This document shows positions 8,660-16,813 of a stretch of DNA of 64,000 nucleotides, in pieces (position 1 is the first letter of the stretch; every line of letters begins with the position of its first letter). The stretch spans positions 2,232,001 to 2,296,000 of the forward strand of contig NC_014830.1 of assembly GCF_000184685.1 (NCBI RefSeq), written 5' to 3'. The stretch is from Intrasporangium calvum DSM 43043. Its GTDB lineage: Bacteria; Actinomycetota; Actinomycetes; Actinomycetales; Dermatophilaceae. The notes under the pieces were generated by a model. The model searched no databases and was not told where the DNA came from. It saw only the letters and a list, made by a program, of their open reading frames with translations. The translations under genes were made by a program, and so were the position numbers.

Positions 8660-9338
8660 GCGCTCGATCGTCCCACGTCCCGAGGCCGCGGCTCTTCAGC
8701 TGCGCCCCCAGCCAGTCGACCGCCTCGACGCCCACGATCGTCTGGCCGCCGGCGAGCACGGTGGGCACGGTGCCGCCGAGCTCGCGCCATTGGGAGCGCC
8801 AGTCGCGCACCAGGTGCCACGCGTCGCTCGAGATGGGCCCGCCGGTGACGTCGCAGGCCAGGCCCCAGCGCCACACCGGCTCAGAGCTCGATGCGCTGCC
8901 CCTCAGGTCTGCGGCAAGGAGCGACCGCAGGACCCGAGGGTCGTCGAGGTCGACACCCTCGTCCCAGAAGGCCTCGAACAGCCGTTCCCGCACGACTCGA
9001 GCCACTCCGCTCGCGTACGCCTCGGCGTAGGCGGACGTCGCCGCGCCCGTGAACGGCACGTGGCCGTTGGTGCTGTGGGGCAGCGACTCGCCCGGTTGGA
9101 GGTGCTGCCTGACCAGCTGGACCTCCCGGTGCAGGTCCTCGAGGCGGCTGCGGTGGGCCGCTGGGTCCAGATGACGCCACCGCTCGTGCGCGACGGTCCT
9201 CCAGTCGACGGACACCACGGCCTCGGCCAGCAGCACGCAACGTCGCCAGGCGAGGTGGCTCCAGGGACAGGTGAAGTCGCCCCACACGGTGAACCCGGAG
9301 ACCGGGGTGTCCGCTGAACCCTCGCGGTTCGTGCCCAT
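8640..9338 (-). CDS. DsbA-fold thioredoxin-like oxidoreductase
   Basis: 232 residues. The N-terminal strand-loop GFTVWGDFTCPWSHLAWRR carries CPWS at residue 24, a single-cysteine active site as in 2-hydroxychromene isomerase/FrnE-type DsbA proteins. A helical insertion follows, and the end returns to the thioredoxin fold with the cis-proline segment GGTVPTVLAGGQTIVGVEAVDWL. No signal peptide, so cytoplasmic. It has a good ribosome site (GAGAGGAGAAG) before the ATG and leads the regulator gene with a 20-base overlap. Substrate unknown; a redox partner role with the divergent ferredoxin is possible. Confidence 0.82.
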   Translation of the reverse strand: MGTNREGSADTPVSGFTVWGDFTCPWSHLAWRRCVLLAEAVVSVDWRTVAHERWRHLDPAAHRSRLEDLHREVQLVRQHLQPGESLPHSTNGHVPFTGAATSAYAEAYASGVARVVRERLFEAFWDEGVDLDDPRVLRSLLAADLRGSASSSEPVWRWGLACDVTGGPISSDAWHLVRDWRSQWRELGGTVPTVLAGGQTIVGVEAVDWLGAQLKSRGLGTWDDRAREHPAA

Positions 9339-9375
9339 TCCCTCTTCTCCTCTCGGTCGTCCCGACCTACAGTGT

Positions 9376-9400
9376 GTTTTTACAACTTCTTTGTGAAAAC
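9376..9400. promoter_or_regulatory. AT-rich palindromic operator candidate
   Basis: GTTTTTACAA - 5 bp - TTGTGAAAAC: 10-bp arms with one mismatch, in a region that is otherwise about 70% GC. It lies between the divergent DsbA/regulator operon (start 9338) and the ferredoxin gene (start 9417), directly upstream of the ferredoxin ribosome site. Position suggests the neighbouring winged-helix regulator binds here. Confidence 0.6.
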
Positions 9401-9416
9401 CTCAAGGGGTGACCTC

Positions 9417-9773
9417 ATGACCTACGTGATCGGCAGTCCGTGCATCGACGTCAAGGACCGGGCCTGCGTGGAGGAGTGTCCCGTCGACTGCATCTACGAA
9501 GGGCAGCGGTCGCTCTACATCCACCCCGACGAGTGCGTCGACTGCGGCGCCTGCGAGCCGGTCTGCCCGGTCGAGGCGATCTTCTACGAGGACGACCTGC
9601 CCCCCGACCTGGAGCCCTACCTGCAGGACAACGCCGACTTCTTCGAGGAGACCATGGCGGGGCAGGCCGAGCCCCTCGGGTCGCCGGGAGGAGCCGCGGC
9701 CGTCGGGACGCTCCCGTTCGACACCCCGCTCGTCACCGCGTTCCCCCCACGCGCCACCGCGTCGCCGGACTGA
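9417..9773 (+). CDS. fdxA: 7Fe ferredoxin ([3Fe-4S]/[4Fe-4S])
   Basis: 118 residues. The N-terminal half has the FdxA pattern: C-IDVKDRA-CVEE-CPVD-C, then CVDCGACEPVCPVEAIFYEDDLP, giving one 3Fe-4S and one 4Fe-4S site. The C-terminal tail (about 75-118) is low-complexity and not part of the fold. Start ATG 9417 is chosen because AAGGGG precedes it and the protein then begins MTYVIGSPC as in the family; an upstream in-frame GTG would translate the palindrome. It is a small electron carrier. It is divergent from the DsbA/regulator pair. Confidence 0.95.
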   Translation: MTYVIGSPCIDVKDRACVEECPVDCIYEGQRSLYIHPDECVDCGACEPVCPVEAIFYEDDLPPDLEPYLQDNADFFEETMAGQAEPLGSPGGAAAVGTLPFDTPLVTAFPPRATASPD

Positions 9774-9845
9774 GCCCGAGGCCGGGGCGTCGGACGCTCG
9801 CGGGACTACTCCCCGGTACCCCTGTCGGACCGCCCCGCGCCGGCA

Positions 9846-9851
9846 TAGCGT
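9846..9851 (+). promoter_or_regulatory. -10 element, leaderless promoter
   Basis: TAGCGT ends 7 bases before the ATG at 9859; no ribosome-binding site is seen. Confidence 0.5.
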
Positions 9852-9858
9852 GGGCGAC

Positions 9859-10077
9859 ATGGTCACCCCGAGCCTGCGCCACCCGACCGAGCTGCTCGAG
9901 TTCCCGTCGCCGCGGGACGGGTTCGACACGGGCAGCGTCGGCGAGCTGGCCGAGGACTGCCGGGACATCCACGTGCCCGAGTTCGCCCCGCTCCCGTCCG
10001 AGCACCCGCACGTCGACATCGACGTCCCGGACCGCGCGGCCGCGCTGGTGCACGGCCTCGACGACTACGGGTTCTGA
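9859..10077 (+). CDS. Small hypothetical protein
   Basis: 72 residues, not recognised. It is acidic and soluble, with ELAEDCRDIHVPEFAPLP in the middle and a VDIDVPDRAAALVHGLDDYGF end; one cysteine, no membrane segment. I consider it real because codon third positions are almost all G or C, a -10 element sits 7 bases upstream of the ATG, and a perfect terminator hairpin follows at 10147. It stands alone between the ferredoxin gene and the convergent erpA/hesB gene. Confidence 0.6.
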   Translation: MVTPSLRHPTELLEFPSPRDGFDTGSVGELAEDCRDIHVPEFAPLPSEHPHVDIDVPDRAAALVHGLDDYGF

Positions 10078-10119
10078 CACCGAGGAGACGGCCGCCCAGG
10101 GGTGGCGACAGCGGCAGCC

Positions 10120-10135
10120 AGCCCGGCGGCATACG
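10120..10135 (-). repeat. Dispersed repeat copy (one mismatch) forming a small hairpin
   Basis: AGCCCGGCGGCATACG between genes; one base change from the consensus creates a 7-bp hairpin CCCGGCG-GCATA-CGCCGGG (10122-10140). Confidence 0.5.
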
Positions 10136-10146
10136 CCGGGAACGAC

Positions 10147-10176
10147 GAAGGGCCCCACCTCGCGGTGGGGCCCTTC
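10147..10176. terminator. Bidirectional terminator hairpin
   Basis: GAAGGGCCCCACC and GGTGGGGCCCTTC form a perfect 13-bp stem with loop TCGC, placed between the convergent small hypothetical gene and the HesB gene. Confidence 0.85.
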
Positions 10177-10186
10177 GTGACGTGAC

Positions 10187-10573
10187 TCAGCTGAAGGAGT
10201 CGCCGCAGGCGCAGCTGCTGCCCGCGTTGGGGTTGTCGATCGTGAAGCCCTGCTTCTCGATCGTGTCGGCGAAGTCGATCGTCGCGCCCTCGAGGTAGGG
10301 CGAGCTCATCCGGTCGACGACGACCTCGACGCCGTCGTAGTCGCGGACCAGGTCACCGTCGAGCGTGCGCTCGTCGAAGTAGAGCTGGTAGATCAGACCC
10401 GAGCAGCCGCCGGGCTGGACGCCCACCCGAAGGCGGAGGTCGTCGCGGCCCTCCTGCTCGAGCAGGCTCTTGACCTTCGAAGCGGCCACGTCGGTGAGGA
10501 TGACACCGTGGGCGGGAGCCTCTGTCTGGGCCAGGTCGGCCTCAGTGGCGGAAGCGTTCGTCTCGACACTCAT
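10187..10573 (-). CDS. erpA: Iron-sulfur cluster insertion protein, HesB/IscA/ErpA family
   Basis: 128 residues: an extra 25-residue N-terminal stretch, then the A-type carrier domain with VTDVAASKVKSLLEQEG, GGCSGLIYQLYFDE and the C-terminal pair in SSCACGDSF, giving the three cysteines that hold the cluster. It delivers Fe-S clusters to apo-proteins. Equivalent of the HesB gene next to the glycerate kinase gene in mycobacteria. ATG start with GAAGGA upstream. The symbol is by family; IscA/SufA naming is equally possible. Confidence 0.9.
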   Translation of the reverse strand: MSVETNASATEADLAQTEAPAHGVILTDVAASKVKSLLEQEGRDDLRLRVGVQPGGCSGLIYQLYFDERTLDGDLVRDYDGVEVVVDRMSSPYLEGATIDFADTIEKQGFTIDNPNAGSSCACGDSFS

Positions 10574-10733
10574 GTGCAGTCCTTCACGTCATGGAGCATG
10601 GGTCTCGAGTGACAACCCAAGCGGAGTCTGAAGTGTTCCCGATGTCCCAAGGATACGCCGCCCGGGCCGACAGACCCGCATCCACTGTTCCCATCGTGGA
10701 CGGACGAGGGTCTCGGGTGCCGCTGGGTTCGGG

Positions 10734-11888
10734 TCAGGAGCCGGCCGGGGACCACGTCTGCGCCACCCGGGCGACGCGCGCGGCAAGCGTCTCCGACGGG
10801 TTCGCCAAGGCGTCCTCGAGCTGCTCCGGCCGCTCCACGACGGGGTAGACACCGGCCAGCCCGGCAGCCATGGCGTCCCTGCGGCCGAGCTCCGACCGGC
10901 CTGGGACGGCGACGACCGGGACGCCCCCGCGGGCGGCAGCGTCGGCCACGCCGACGACGACCTTGCCGTGGAGCGACTGCCAGTCGAGGGACCCCTCCCC
11001 GGTGACGACGAGGTCGGCCTGCGCGACGTGACGCTCGAAGCCGACCGCCTCGAGGACGGCCTCGATGCCCGAGACCCGCCGCGCACCGAGCAGGTGCAGC
11101 GCATAGCCGAGGCCCCCCGCCGCCCCGGCGCCGGGCTCTCGCTCCGGCCGGATGGCGGCGCCGGTCAACAGGTCCTTCGCCGGCGGCCGGACCCGGGACA
11201 CCATGCTCGCGAAATGCCCCAGCGCGCTTTCGAGGGCCTGGGCCTGCTCCTCGGACGCGCCCTTCTGCGGGCCGAAGACGGCGCTCGCCCCCTTGAGGCC
11301 GAGCAGCGGCGAGTCGACGTCACTGGCGATGACCAGGTCGACCCCGCGGAAGCGGGCGCGCGCCTCGTCGAGACCGGCGAGGTCGTCCGCAGTCGTGCCC
11401 GACAGCGCGAGGCCACCGGCCCCGAGCCGCTCCCGGGAGCCGACACCGAGCGCCGCCAGCAGGCCGGCACCGGCGTCGTTGGTGCCCGAGCCGCCCAGGC
11501 CCACGACGATGCGACGAGCGCCGAGGTCGAGGGCGGCGCCCACGAGCTCCCCCACTCCGAAGGTCGTCGTCCGGGTCGGGTCCCGTTCCTCGGCGGCGAG
11601 CAGGTGCAGCCCGGCGGCTTGCGCGCACTCGATGTAGGCCACGTCGCCGACCAGCAGCAGGGTGGCGGGGGTCGGACGCCCGAGGGGGTCCGAGACGACG
11701 AGGGCGTGCACCGCACCGTCGAGGTCGGCGGCCAGGACCTCGACGAACCCGGGCCCGCCGTCCGAGAGCGGCACGAGCTCGACGCTGTCGTGCGGTGCGG
11801 CGCGGAGCCAGCCGTCGGCCATGGCGGCGGCCGCCTGCCCGGCGGTCAGGGTTCCGGTGAAGCAGTCGGGAGCGATGAGGACGTACAC
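10734..11888 (-). CDS. Glycerate kinase (GlxK/GarK family)
   Basis: 384 residues. Family landmarks: N-terminal YVLIAPDCFTGTLTAGQAAAAMADGWLRA, PLSDGGPGFVEVL, VGLGGSGTNDAGAGLLAALG, and VTGEGSLDWQSLHGKVVVGVA. It phosphorylates D-glycerate (2- or 3-phosphoglycerate product) feeding central metabolism. I chose GTG 11888, preceded by GGGAGGA, rather than the long upstream extension. It is divergent from nadA. The same gene lies beside HesB in mycobacteria, so the context is ancestral rather than a dedicated glyoxylate cluster. Confidence 0.92.
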   Translation of the reverse strand: MYVLIAPDCFTGTLTAGQAAAAMADGWLRAAPHDSVELVPLSDGGPGFVEVLAADLDGAVHALVVSDPLGRPTPATLLLVGDVAYIECAQAAGLHLLAAEERDPTRTTTFGVGELVGAALDLGARRIVVGLGGSGTNDAGAGLLAALGVGSRERLGAGGLALSGTTADDLAGLDEARARFRGVDLVIASDVDSPLLGLKGASAVFGPQKGASEEQAQALESALGHFASMVSRVRPPAKDLLTGAAIRPEREPGAGAAGGLGYALHLLGARRVSGIEAVLEAVGFERHVAQADLVVTGEGSLDWQSLHGKVVVGVADAAARGGVPVVAVPGRSELGRRDAMAAGLAGVYPVVERPEQLEDALANPSETLAARVARVAQTWSPAGS

Positions 11889-12049
11889 GGCGGCATCCTC
11901 CCACCGATCGAGAGAGCAGTTCGTCCCAGCCCGCGACACACCCGTTTCTCGGGTGTTCGGCCCGGATGCCGGCGACACGTGCAGACGGCAAGCGGGTGTG
12001 TCGCCAAGGAAGGGCGGGAGGAGGACGTGGGCTGGTGGGCACCAGGCGG

Positions 12050-12063
12050 GCTCAGCGGCATAC
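12050..12063 (-). repeat. Dispersed repeat copy at the nadA promoter
   Basis: GCTCAGCGGCATAC; its last bases TAC form the first half of the TACCCT -10 element of nadA. Confidence 0.6.
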
Positions 12064-12066
12064 CCT
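12061..12066 (+). promoter_or_regulatory. -10 element, leaderless promoter of nadA
   Basis: TACCCT ends 6 bases before the ATG at 12073; no ribosome-binding site. Confidence 0.55.
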
Positions 12067-12072
12067 TTGGGC

Positions 12073-13275
12073 ATGACGACGGACACGGCGCCCGCCTCCG
12101 CACCCTTGCCCCTGCTCGTCCTCGGACAGGGCACCGACCTGCGCACCGAGCGCGGCGTGGAGTGTCCGGGCGACCTGCCGGCGCCCTCCGACCCCGACCT
12201 CGTCGAGCGCGCCCGCGCGGCCAAGGCCGCTCTCGGCGACCGGGTCTTCGTCCTCGGCCACCACTACCAGCGGAGCGAGGTCATCCAGTTCGCCGACGTC
12301 ACCGGCGACTCCTTCAAGCTCGCGCGCGAGGCCGCCGCCCGGCCCGACGCGCCCTACATCGTCTTCTGCGGCGTCCACTTCATGGCCGAGTCGGCCGACA
12401 TCCTCACGAGCGACGAACAGACCGTCATCCTCCCCGACCTCGCCGCCGGCTGCTCCATGGCCGACATGGCCGCGATCGCCCAGGTCGAGGACGCCTGGGA
12501 GCAGCTCGAGGCCGCGGGCATCGCCCAGCGGACGATCCCGGTCACCTACATGAACTCCTCCGCCGCGATCAAGGCGTTCACCGGCCGGCACGGCGGCACC
12601 GTCTGCACGAGCTCCAACGCCCGCACCGCGCTCGAGTGGGCCTTCGACGAGGTCGGCGGGGTGGTGGGCGAGGGCAAGGTGCTCTTCCTGCCCGACCAGC
12701 ACCTCGGGCGCAACACGGCAGTCCGCGAGCTGGGACTCTCGCTCGACGACTGCGTCGTGTGGGACCCGCACCGCCCCAACGGCGGCCTGACCCCGGAGCA
12801 GCTCGCCGGCGCGCGGATGATCCTCTGGCGGGGGCACTGCTCGGTGCACGGCCGGTTCACCGTCGACGCGGTCGAGACCGCCCGCCGCGAGATCCCCGGA
12901 GTCAAGGTCATCGTCCACCCTGAGTGCCAGTACGAGGTCGTGCAGCTCGCTGACGAGGTTGGCTCGACGGAGAAGATCATCCAGACCATCGCGGCCGCAC
13001 CCGACGGCACCGCCTGGGTCGTCGGTACCGAGCTCAACCTCGTCAAGCGCCTCGCCGAGCAGTTCCCGGGCCAGCGGATCGCCTTCCTCGAGAAGAACGT
13101 CTGCTACTGCTCGACGATGAACCGCATCGACCTGCCGCACCTCGTCTGGGCTCTCGAGTCGCTCGTCGACCGCCGTGTCGTCAACCCGATCACCGTGGAC
13201 CCGCAGGTCGCGGCGGATGCCCGGATCGCGCTCGACCGGATGCTCGCGCTGCCCGGCACGACCCACAAGGACTGA
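12073..13275 (+). CDS. nadA: Quinolinate synthase A
   Basis: 400 residues. It condenses iminoaspartate with dihydroxyacetone phosphate to quinolinate in NAD synthesis, using a 4Fe-4S cluster. Motifs: VFVLGHHYQRSEVIQFADVTGDSFKLA, CGVHFMAESADIL, AAGCSMADMA, VTYMNSSAAIKA, WRGHCSVHGRF, HPECQYEV and EKNVCYCSTMNR; candidate cluster cysteines are among these. nadB and nadC, usually adjacent in actinobacteria, are not in this window. A phosphoesterase gene follows after 4 bases. Leaderless start. Confidence 0.97.
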   Translation: MTTDTAPASAPLPLLVLGQGTDLRTERGVECPGDLPAPSDPDLVERARAAKAALGDRVFVLGHHYQRSEVIQFADVTGDSFKLAREAAARPDAPYIVFCGVHFMAESADILTSDEQTVILPDLAAGCSMADMAAIAQVEDAWEQLEAAGIAQRTIPVTYMNSSAAIKAFTGRHGGTVCTSSNARTALEWAFDEVGGVVGEGKVLFLPDQHLGRNTAVRELGLSLDDCVVWDPHRPNGGLTPEQLAGARMILWRGHCSVHGRFTVDAVETARREIPGVKVIVHPECQYEVVQLADEVGSTEKIIQTIAAAPDGTAWVVGTELNLVKRLAEQFPGQRIAFLEKNVCYCSTMNRIDLPHLVWALESLVDRRVVNPITVDPQVAADARIALDRMLALPGTTHKD

Positions 13276-13279
13276 ACGG

Positions 13280-14071
13280 GTGGCATCGGGGGCGCGACGA
13301 CAGGACCGGGTCGCCGTGATCTCGGACGTGCACGGCAACGTCACGGCGCTCGAGGCCGTGCTGGCCGACATCGAGGCCCGGGGCATCACGCGGGTCCTCA
13401 ACCTCGGCGACGTCGTCGGCAAGGGCCCACGCGGCTCGGAGGCCGTCAAGCTGAGCCGCGAGACCTGCGAGGTGACGGTCCGCGGCAACTGGGACACCTT
13501 CATCTCCCGGAATGCGGTGCAGCCGTTCGCGGGCGGCCAGTTCGCGCGTGACGAGCTGAGCGACGAGGACGTCCGCTGGCTGGCTGCGCTGCCCAACGCG
13601 CACGAGCTCGTCATGAGTGGCCAGCGGATCCGGCTCTTCCACGCCTCGCAGACGAGCGAGTTCGTCCGGGTCCGGGTGCGGCACACGCGCGAGGAGTTCC
13701 TCGGGATGTTCACGAACACCGACTTCACGGGCGACTTCCGGGCTGGCCCGTCGCCGGCCGGCACGACGCCGGACGTCGTCGGCTACGGCGACATCCACAG
13801 CACCTTCCTCGAAGCCGACGAGGGGCTGACCCTCTTCAACGCCGGAGCCGTCGGAAACCACCTCGACGCACCGACCGCGCCCTACGTGCTCCTCGAGGGG
13901 AAGCTCGGCTCCCTCGAGCCAGAGGGATTCTCGATCAGCTTCGTGAGGGTGCCGTACGACATCGAAGCGGAGATCGCGGTGGCTCGCGACGTCGGCATGC
14001 CGGACGTGGAGGCCTACGCCCTCGAGCTGCGCGAGGGCATCTACCGCGGGAACGGCACCCCGTCCTCCTGA
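13280..14071 (+). CDS. Calcineurin-like metallophosphoesterase (YfcE/MJ0936 type)
   Basis: 263 residues. Metal-binding motifs of the family are in order: VISDVHGNVTALEAVL (DxH), LNLGDVVGKGP (GD), VRGNWDTF (GNxD), then H near LFHAS and YGDIHSTF with the closing GAVGN. Substrate unknown; relatives hydrolyse phosphodiesters. The GTG start is 4 bases after the nadA stop, so the two genes are probably co-transcribed and this one may be translationally coupled. A hairpin built on a dispersed repeat follows. Confidence 0.88.
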   Translation: MASGARRQDRVAVISDVHGNVTALEAVLADIEARGITRVLNLGDVVGKGPRGSEAVKLSRETCEVTVRGNWDTFISRNAVQPFAGGQFARDELSDEDVRWLAALPNAHELVMSGQRIRLFHASQTSEFVRVRVRHTREEFLGMFTNTDFTGDFRAGPSPAGTTPDVVGYGDIHSTFLEADEGLTLFNAGAVGNHLDAPTAPYVLLEGKLGSLEPEGFSISFVRVPYDIEAEIAVARDVGMPDVEAYALELREGIYRGNGTPSS

Positions 14072-14087
14072 GCCGACCAGCGCGATG

Positions 14088-14103
14088 CCGTATGCCGCTG
14101 AGC
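14088..14103 (+). repeat. Dispersed repeat copy inside a terminator hairpin
   Basis: CCGTATGCCGCTGAGC directly after the phosphoesterase gene; its last seven bases form the left arm of the hairpin at 14097-14130. Confidence 0.7.
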
Positions 14104-14130
14104 CGGCTCCCAGCGCGCAGCCGGCTCAGC
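14097..14130. terminator. Hairpin between convergent phosphoesterase and dipeptidase genes
   Basis: GCTGAGCCGGCT and AGCCGGCTCAGC form a perfect 12-bp stem with a 10-nt loop. The left arm begins with the end of a dispersed repeat. Confidence 0.75.
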
Positions 14131-14161
14131 TGACCTCCCGCCCCCCAGGCGAACGCCGCGG

Positions 14162-15526
14162 TCAGGCGCGGGCGGCGCCCACCCGGGCGAGGAAGATCGC
14201 CTCGGCCTCGCAGACCCGGGCGAACTCCTCGAGGTGGAGCGACTCGTTGGCGCCGTGTGCGCGGGTGTCGGGGTCCTCCACGCCCGTGACGATGATCGCC
14301 GCCTCGGGGAAGCGCGCCGCGAAGTCGGAGATGAAGGGGATCGAGCCGCCCACCCCCATGTCGACCGGCTCGACCCCCCAGGCGTCCCTGAAGGACGCCC
14401 GGGCCTGGTCGTGGAGCGGGCCGTTGGCGTCGGCGGCGAAGCCGGAACCGTGCTCCTCGAGCTCGACGGTGACCTTCGCGCCCCACGGCGCCTGGTCGAG
14501 CAGGTGCTGCTCGAGCAGCTCGAAGGCGGCGAGCGGGTCCTGGGTCGGTGCCAACCGCATCGACACCTTGGCGGCGGCCCGCGCTGCGAGGGTGTTCGAG
14601 GCCTTTGCCACCGAGGTGACGTCCATTCCGATCGTCGTGATGGACGGCTTGTTCCACAGGCGGCTGAGGATCGAGCCCGTGCCGATGAGCTCGACACCGT
14701 CGAGCAGCCCGGACTCGGCGCGGAACCGGGCCTCGTCGTAGTCGAGGTCGGCCGCCTCACCGACCTCCAGGCCCTGGACGGCGACGTCGCCCTCGTCGTC
14801 GTGGAGCGTGGCCAGCAGCTTGATCAGGGCGGTCAGGGCGTCGGGCGCCGCGCCGCCGAACATGCCCGAGTGCACCGAGTGGTCGAGCGTCTCGACGCGC
14901 ACCACGACGCGGATGCCGCCGCGCAACGTGGTCGTGAGGGCCGGGGTGCCGACGGCCCAGTTGCCCGAGTCGGCAATGACGATGGCGTCGGCGGCGAGCC
15001 GGTCGCCGTGCCGCTCGAGGATCGTGCGCAGGGAGGGCGAACCCGACTCCTCCTCGCCCTCGACGAAGACGGTGACGCCGACGGGCAGGTTGCCGCGGTG
15101 GGCCCGGAGCGCCGCGATGTGGGCCAGGACCCCGGCCTTGTCGTCCGCGGCGCCGCGCCCGTAGAGACGGCCGTCGCGCTCGGTCGGCTCGAACGGGGCG
15201 CTGTCCCAGTCTGCGTCGTCCCCCGGCGGCTGGACGTCGTGGTGGGCGTAGAGCGTCACCGTCGGAGCGCCCTCGGGACCGTCGATGTGGCCGATGACAG
15301 CCGGACGCCCACCTTCCGTGACCACCTCGACCTCGAGCCCCTCGGCTCGCAGCAGCTCCGCGACGGCTTCGGCGCTGCGGGCCACCTCGGCCTGGTCGAA
15401 GCTGGCCGCCGAGACGCTCGGGATGCGCACGAGCGCCTCGAGGTCCGCCCGGAGCTGCGGCATGAGCGTCGCGACCCGGTCGCGCACGGCTTGGATCTGG
15501 TCTGCAGTGAGCACGTCGTCAGTCAC
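14162..15526 (-). CDS. M20-family dipeptidase/peptidase
   Basis: 454 residues. Zinc-site motifs: LYAHHDVQPPG, GRGAADDKAGVLA, FVEGEEESGSPSL, IADSGN and the late HGANESLHL; the dimerisation insert lies between about 210 and 330. It hydrolyses dipeptides or similar amides in the cytoplasm; precise substrate unknown (the group includes carnosinase-like CNDP enzymes). GTG start with a leaderless -10 element (TAGGGT, 15533-15538). Convergent with the phosphoesterase gene. Confidence 0.93.
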   Translation of the reverse strand: MTDDVLTADQIQAVRDRVATLMPQLRADLEALVRIPSVSAASFDQAEVARSAEAVAELLRAEGLEVEVVTEGGRPAVIGHIDGPEGAPTVTLYAHHDVQPPGDDADWDSAPFEPTERDGRLYGRGAADDKAGVLAHIAALRAHRGNLPVGVTVFVEGEEESGSPSLRTILERHGDRLAADAIVIADSGNWAVGTPALTTTLRGGIRVVVRVETLDHSVHSGMFGGAAPDALTALIKLLATLHDDEGDVAVQGLEVGEAADLDYDEARFRAESGLLDGVELIGTGSILSRLWNKPSITTIGMDVTSVAKASNTLAARAAAKVSMRLAPTQDPLAAFELLEQHLLDQAPWGAKVTVELEEHGSGFAADANGPLHDQARASFRDAWGVEPVDMGVGGSIPFISDFAARFPEAAIIVTGVEDPDTRAHGANESLHLEEFARVCEAEAIFLARVGAARA

Positions 15527-15532
15527 GGTCCG

Positions 15533-15538
15533 ACCCTA
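15533..15538 (-). promoter_or_regulatory. -10 element, leaderless promoter of the dipeptidase gene
   Basis: TAGGGT (minus strand) ends 6 bases before the GTG start at 15526. Confidence 0.5.
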
Positions 15539-15599
15539 TCGACCCCATCAGAGATCACGGCGGCCGGTCGTACCCGCCCGAGCCTGTTTCAATGTGGGG

Positions 15600-16169
15600 G
15601 TGCGCCTGACCCGCGATGCCGTGCGGCGGGCTCTCGACGCGGTCCCGCGTGAGGGCTTCCTCCCGGCGTCCGCCCGGACCGCTGCCGGTCGGGACGCCCC
15701 CATCCCGATCGGGCACGGACAGACCAACTCCCAGCCCCGGACGGTCGAGACGATGCTGCGGCTCCTCGACGTCCAGCCCGGGCAGCGGGTCCTCGACGTG
15801 GGGTCGGGCTCGGGGTGGACCACCGCTCTCCTCGCCCACCTCACCGGCCCGGACGGATGGGTCCGGGGCGTCGAGCTCGTCCCCGAGCTCGCCCAGTGGG
15901 GCGCGGAGAACCTCGCCGCGACCAGCCTGACCTGGGCTTCCATCTCACCCGTCGTCGACGACGTCCTCGGCGATCCCGAGCACGGGCCCTACGACCGGAT
16001 CCTCGTCTCCGCCAACGCGCGTTCACTGCCGGACGAGCTCGTCGAGCAGCTGGCCGACGGCGGGCGCATGGTCATCCCCGTGAACAGCCGGATGGTCGTG
16101 GTCGAGCGCCGGGGAGGCGAGGCCCGCACCAGCGAGCACGGGGCCTACCGCTTCGTCCCGCTGCGCTGA
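15600..16169 (+). CDS. pcm: Protein-L-isoaspartate O-methyltransferase-like
   Basis: 189 residues. The N-terminus has the PCMT pattern: VPREGFLPASARTAAG, then PIPIGHGQTNSQPRTVETMLRLLDVQPGQRVLDVGSGSGWTTALLAHL, including the SAM-binding glycine loop. These enzymes methylate isoaspartyl residues for repair. It is slightly short compared with the usual 205-220 residues. Start GTG 15600 is chosen because the family motif begins at once; GTGGGGG just upstream may serve as a weak ribosome site. Divergent from the dipeptidase gene. Confidence 0.85.
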   Translation: MRLTRDAVRRALDAVPREGFLPASARTAAGRDAPIPIGHGQTNSQPRTVETMLRLLDVQPGQRVLDVGSGSGWTTALLAHLTGPDGWVRGVELVPELAQWGAENLAATSLTWASISPVVDDVLGDPEHGPYDRILVSANARSLPDELVEQLADGGRMVIPVNSRMVVVERRGGEARTSEHGAYRFVPLR

Positions 16170-16208
16170 GGCGGGGAGAGGCTGGACGGAGCACGCCCGC
16201 CGAGCACC

Positions 16209-16214
16209 TAGAGT
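16209..16214 (+). promoter_or_regulatory. -10 element, leaderless promoter
   Basis: TAGAGT ends 7 bases before the GTG at 16222. Confidence 0.5.
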
Positions 16215-16221
16215 TGTCCTC

Positions 16222-16794
16222 GTGTTCGGACGCAAGAAGACCGTGAACGAAGCGCTCACCCCGCAGGACGCGTCGCCGCGCCCCGGCGCGAAGAACCGGC
16301 CGACGCCGAAGCGGCGCGACCAGGAGGCCGCCAACAAGCGTCCGCTCATCATCACCGACCGCAAGGCCGCCCGGTCCAAGGACAAGGTGGCCCGCCGAGA
16401 GGCGATGGCCAAGCAACGGGCCGGCATGCTCTCCGGTGACGACCGCTACCTCCCGGTGCGCGACAAGGGCCCGCGTCGCCGCTTCATCCGCGACTCCGTG
16501 GACGCGCGCTGGAACATCGGCGAGTTCATCCTGCCGGTCATGCTCCTCGTCCTGCTCATCAGCTTCGTCGGTTCCGACTGGGCGACCATGCTCGTCTTCG
16601 TCCTCGTCTACGGGCTCATATTGGTGGCGATCATCGATGCGGTGATCATGTGGCTGCGCACGAAGAAGAAGGTCGTCGCGAAGTTCGGGCAGGCCGAGAA
16701 GGGTGACGCGTTCTACGCGGTCATGCGGGCCTTCCAGATGCGCCGCACCCGGATGCCGAAGCCGGCGGTCGACCGCGGGCAGCATCCCTCCTGA
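16222..16794 (+). CDS. DUF3043 membrane protein
   Basis: 190 residues. A basic N-terminal half (Lys/Arg rich, about 1-90, with RPLIITDRKAARSKDKVARREAM) is followed by two transmembrane helices (about 95-120 and 124-143) and a basic end. This is the actinobacterial DUF3043 family (Rv2206 type), found beside HesB and cob genes in many genomes. Function unknown. GTG start, leaderless. A dispersed repeat copy lies 20 bases after the stop. Confidence 0.9.
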   Translation: MFGRKKTVNEALTPQDASPRPGAKNRPTPKRRDQEAANKRPLIITDRKAARSKDKVARREAMAKQRAGMLSGDDRYLPVRDKGPRRRFIRDSVDARWNIGEFILPVMLLVLLISFVGSDWATMLVFVLVYGLILVAIIDAVIMWLRTKKKVVAKFGQAEKGDAFYAVMRAFQMRRTRMPKPAVDRGQHPS

Positions 16795-16813
16795 GTCCTG
16801 CCCACGAGGTCCT

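Noticed and set aside
9372-9416. Upstream GTG start for the ferredoxin gene
   Set aside because: It would translate the AT-rich palindrome and lacks a ribosome site; ATG 9417 has AAGGGG and the conserved N-terminus.
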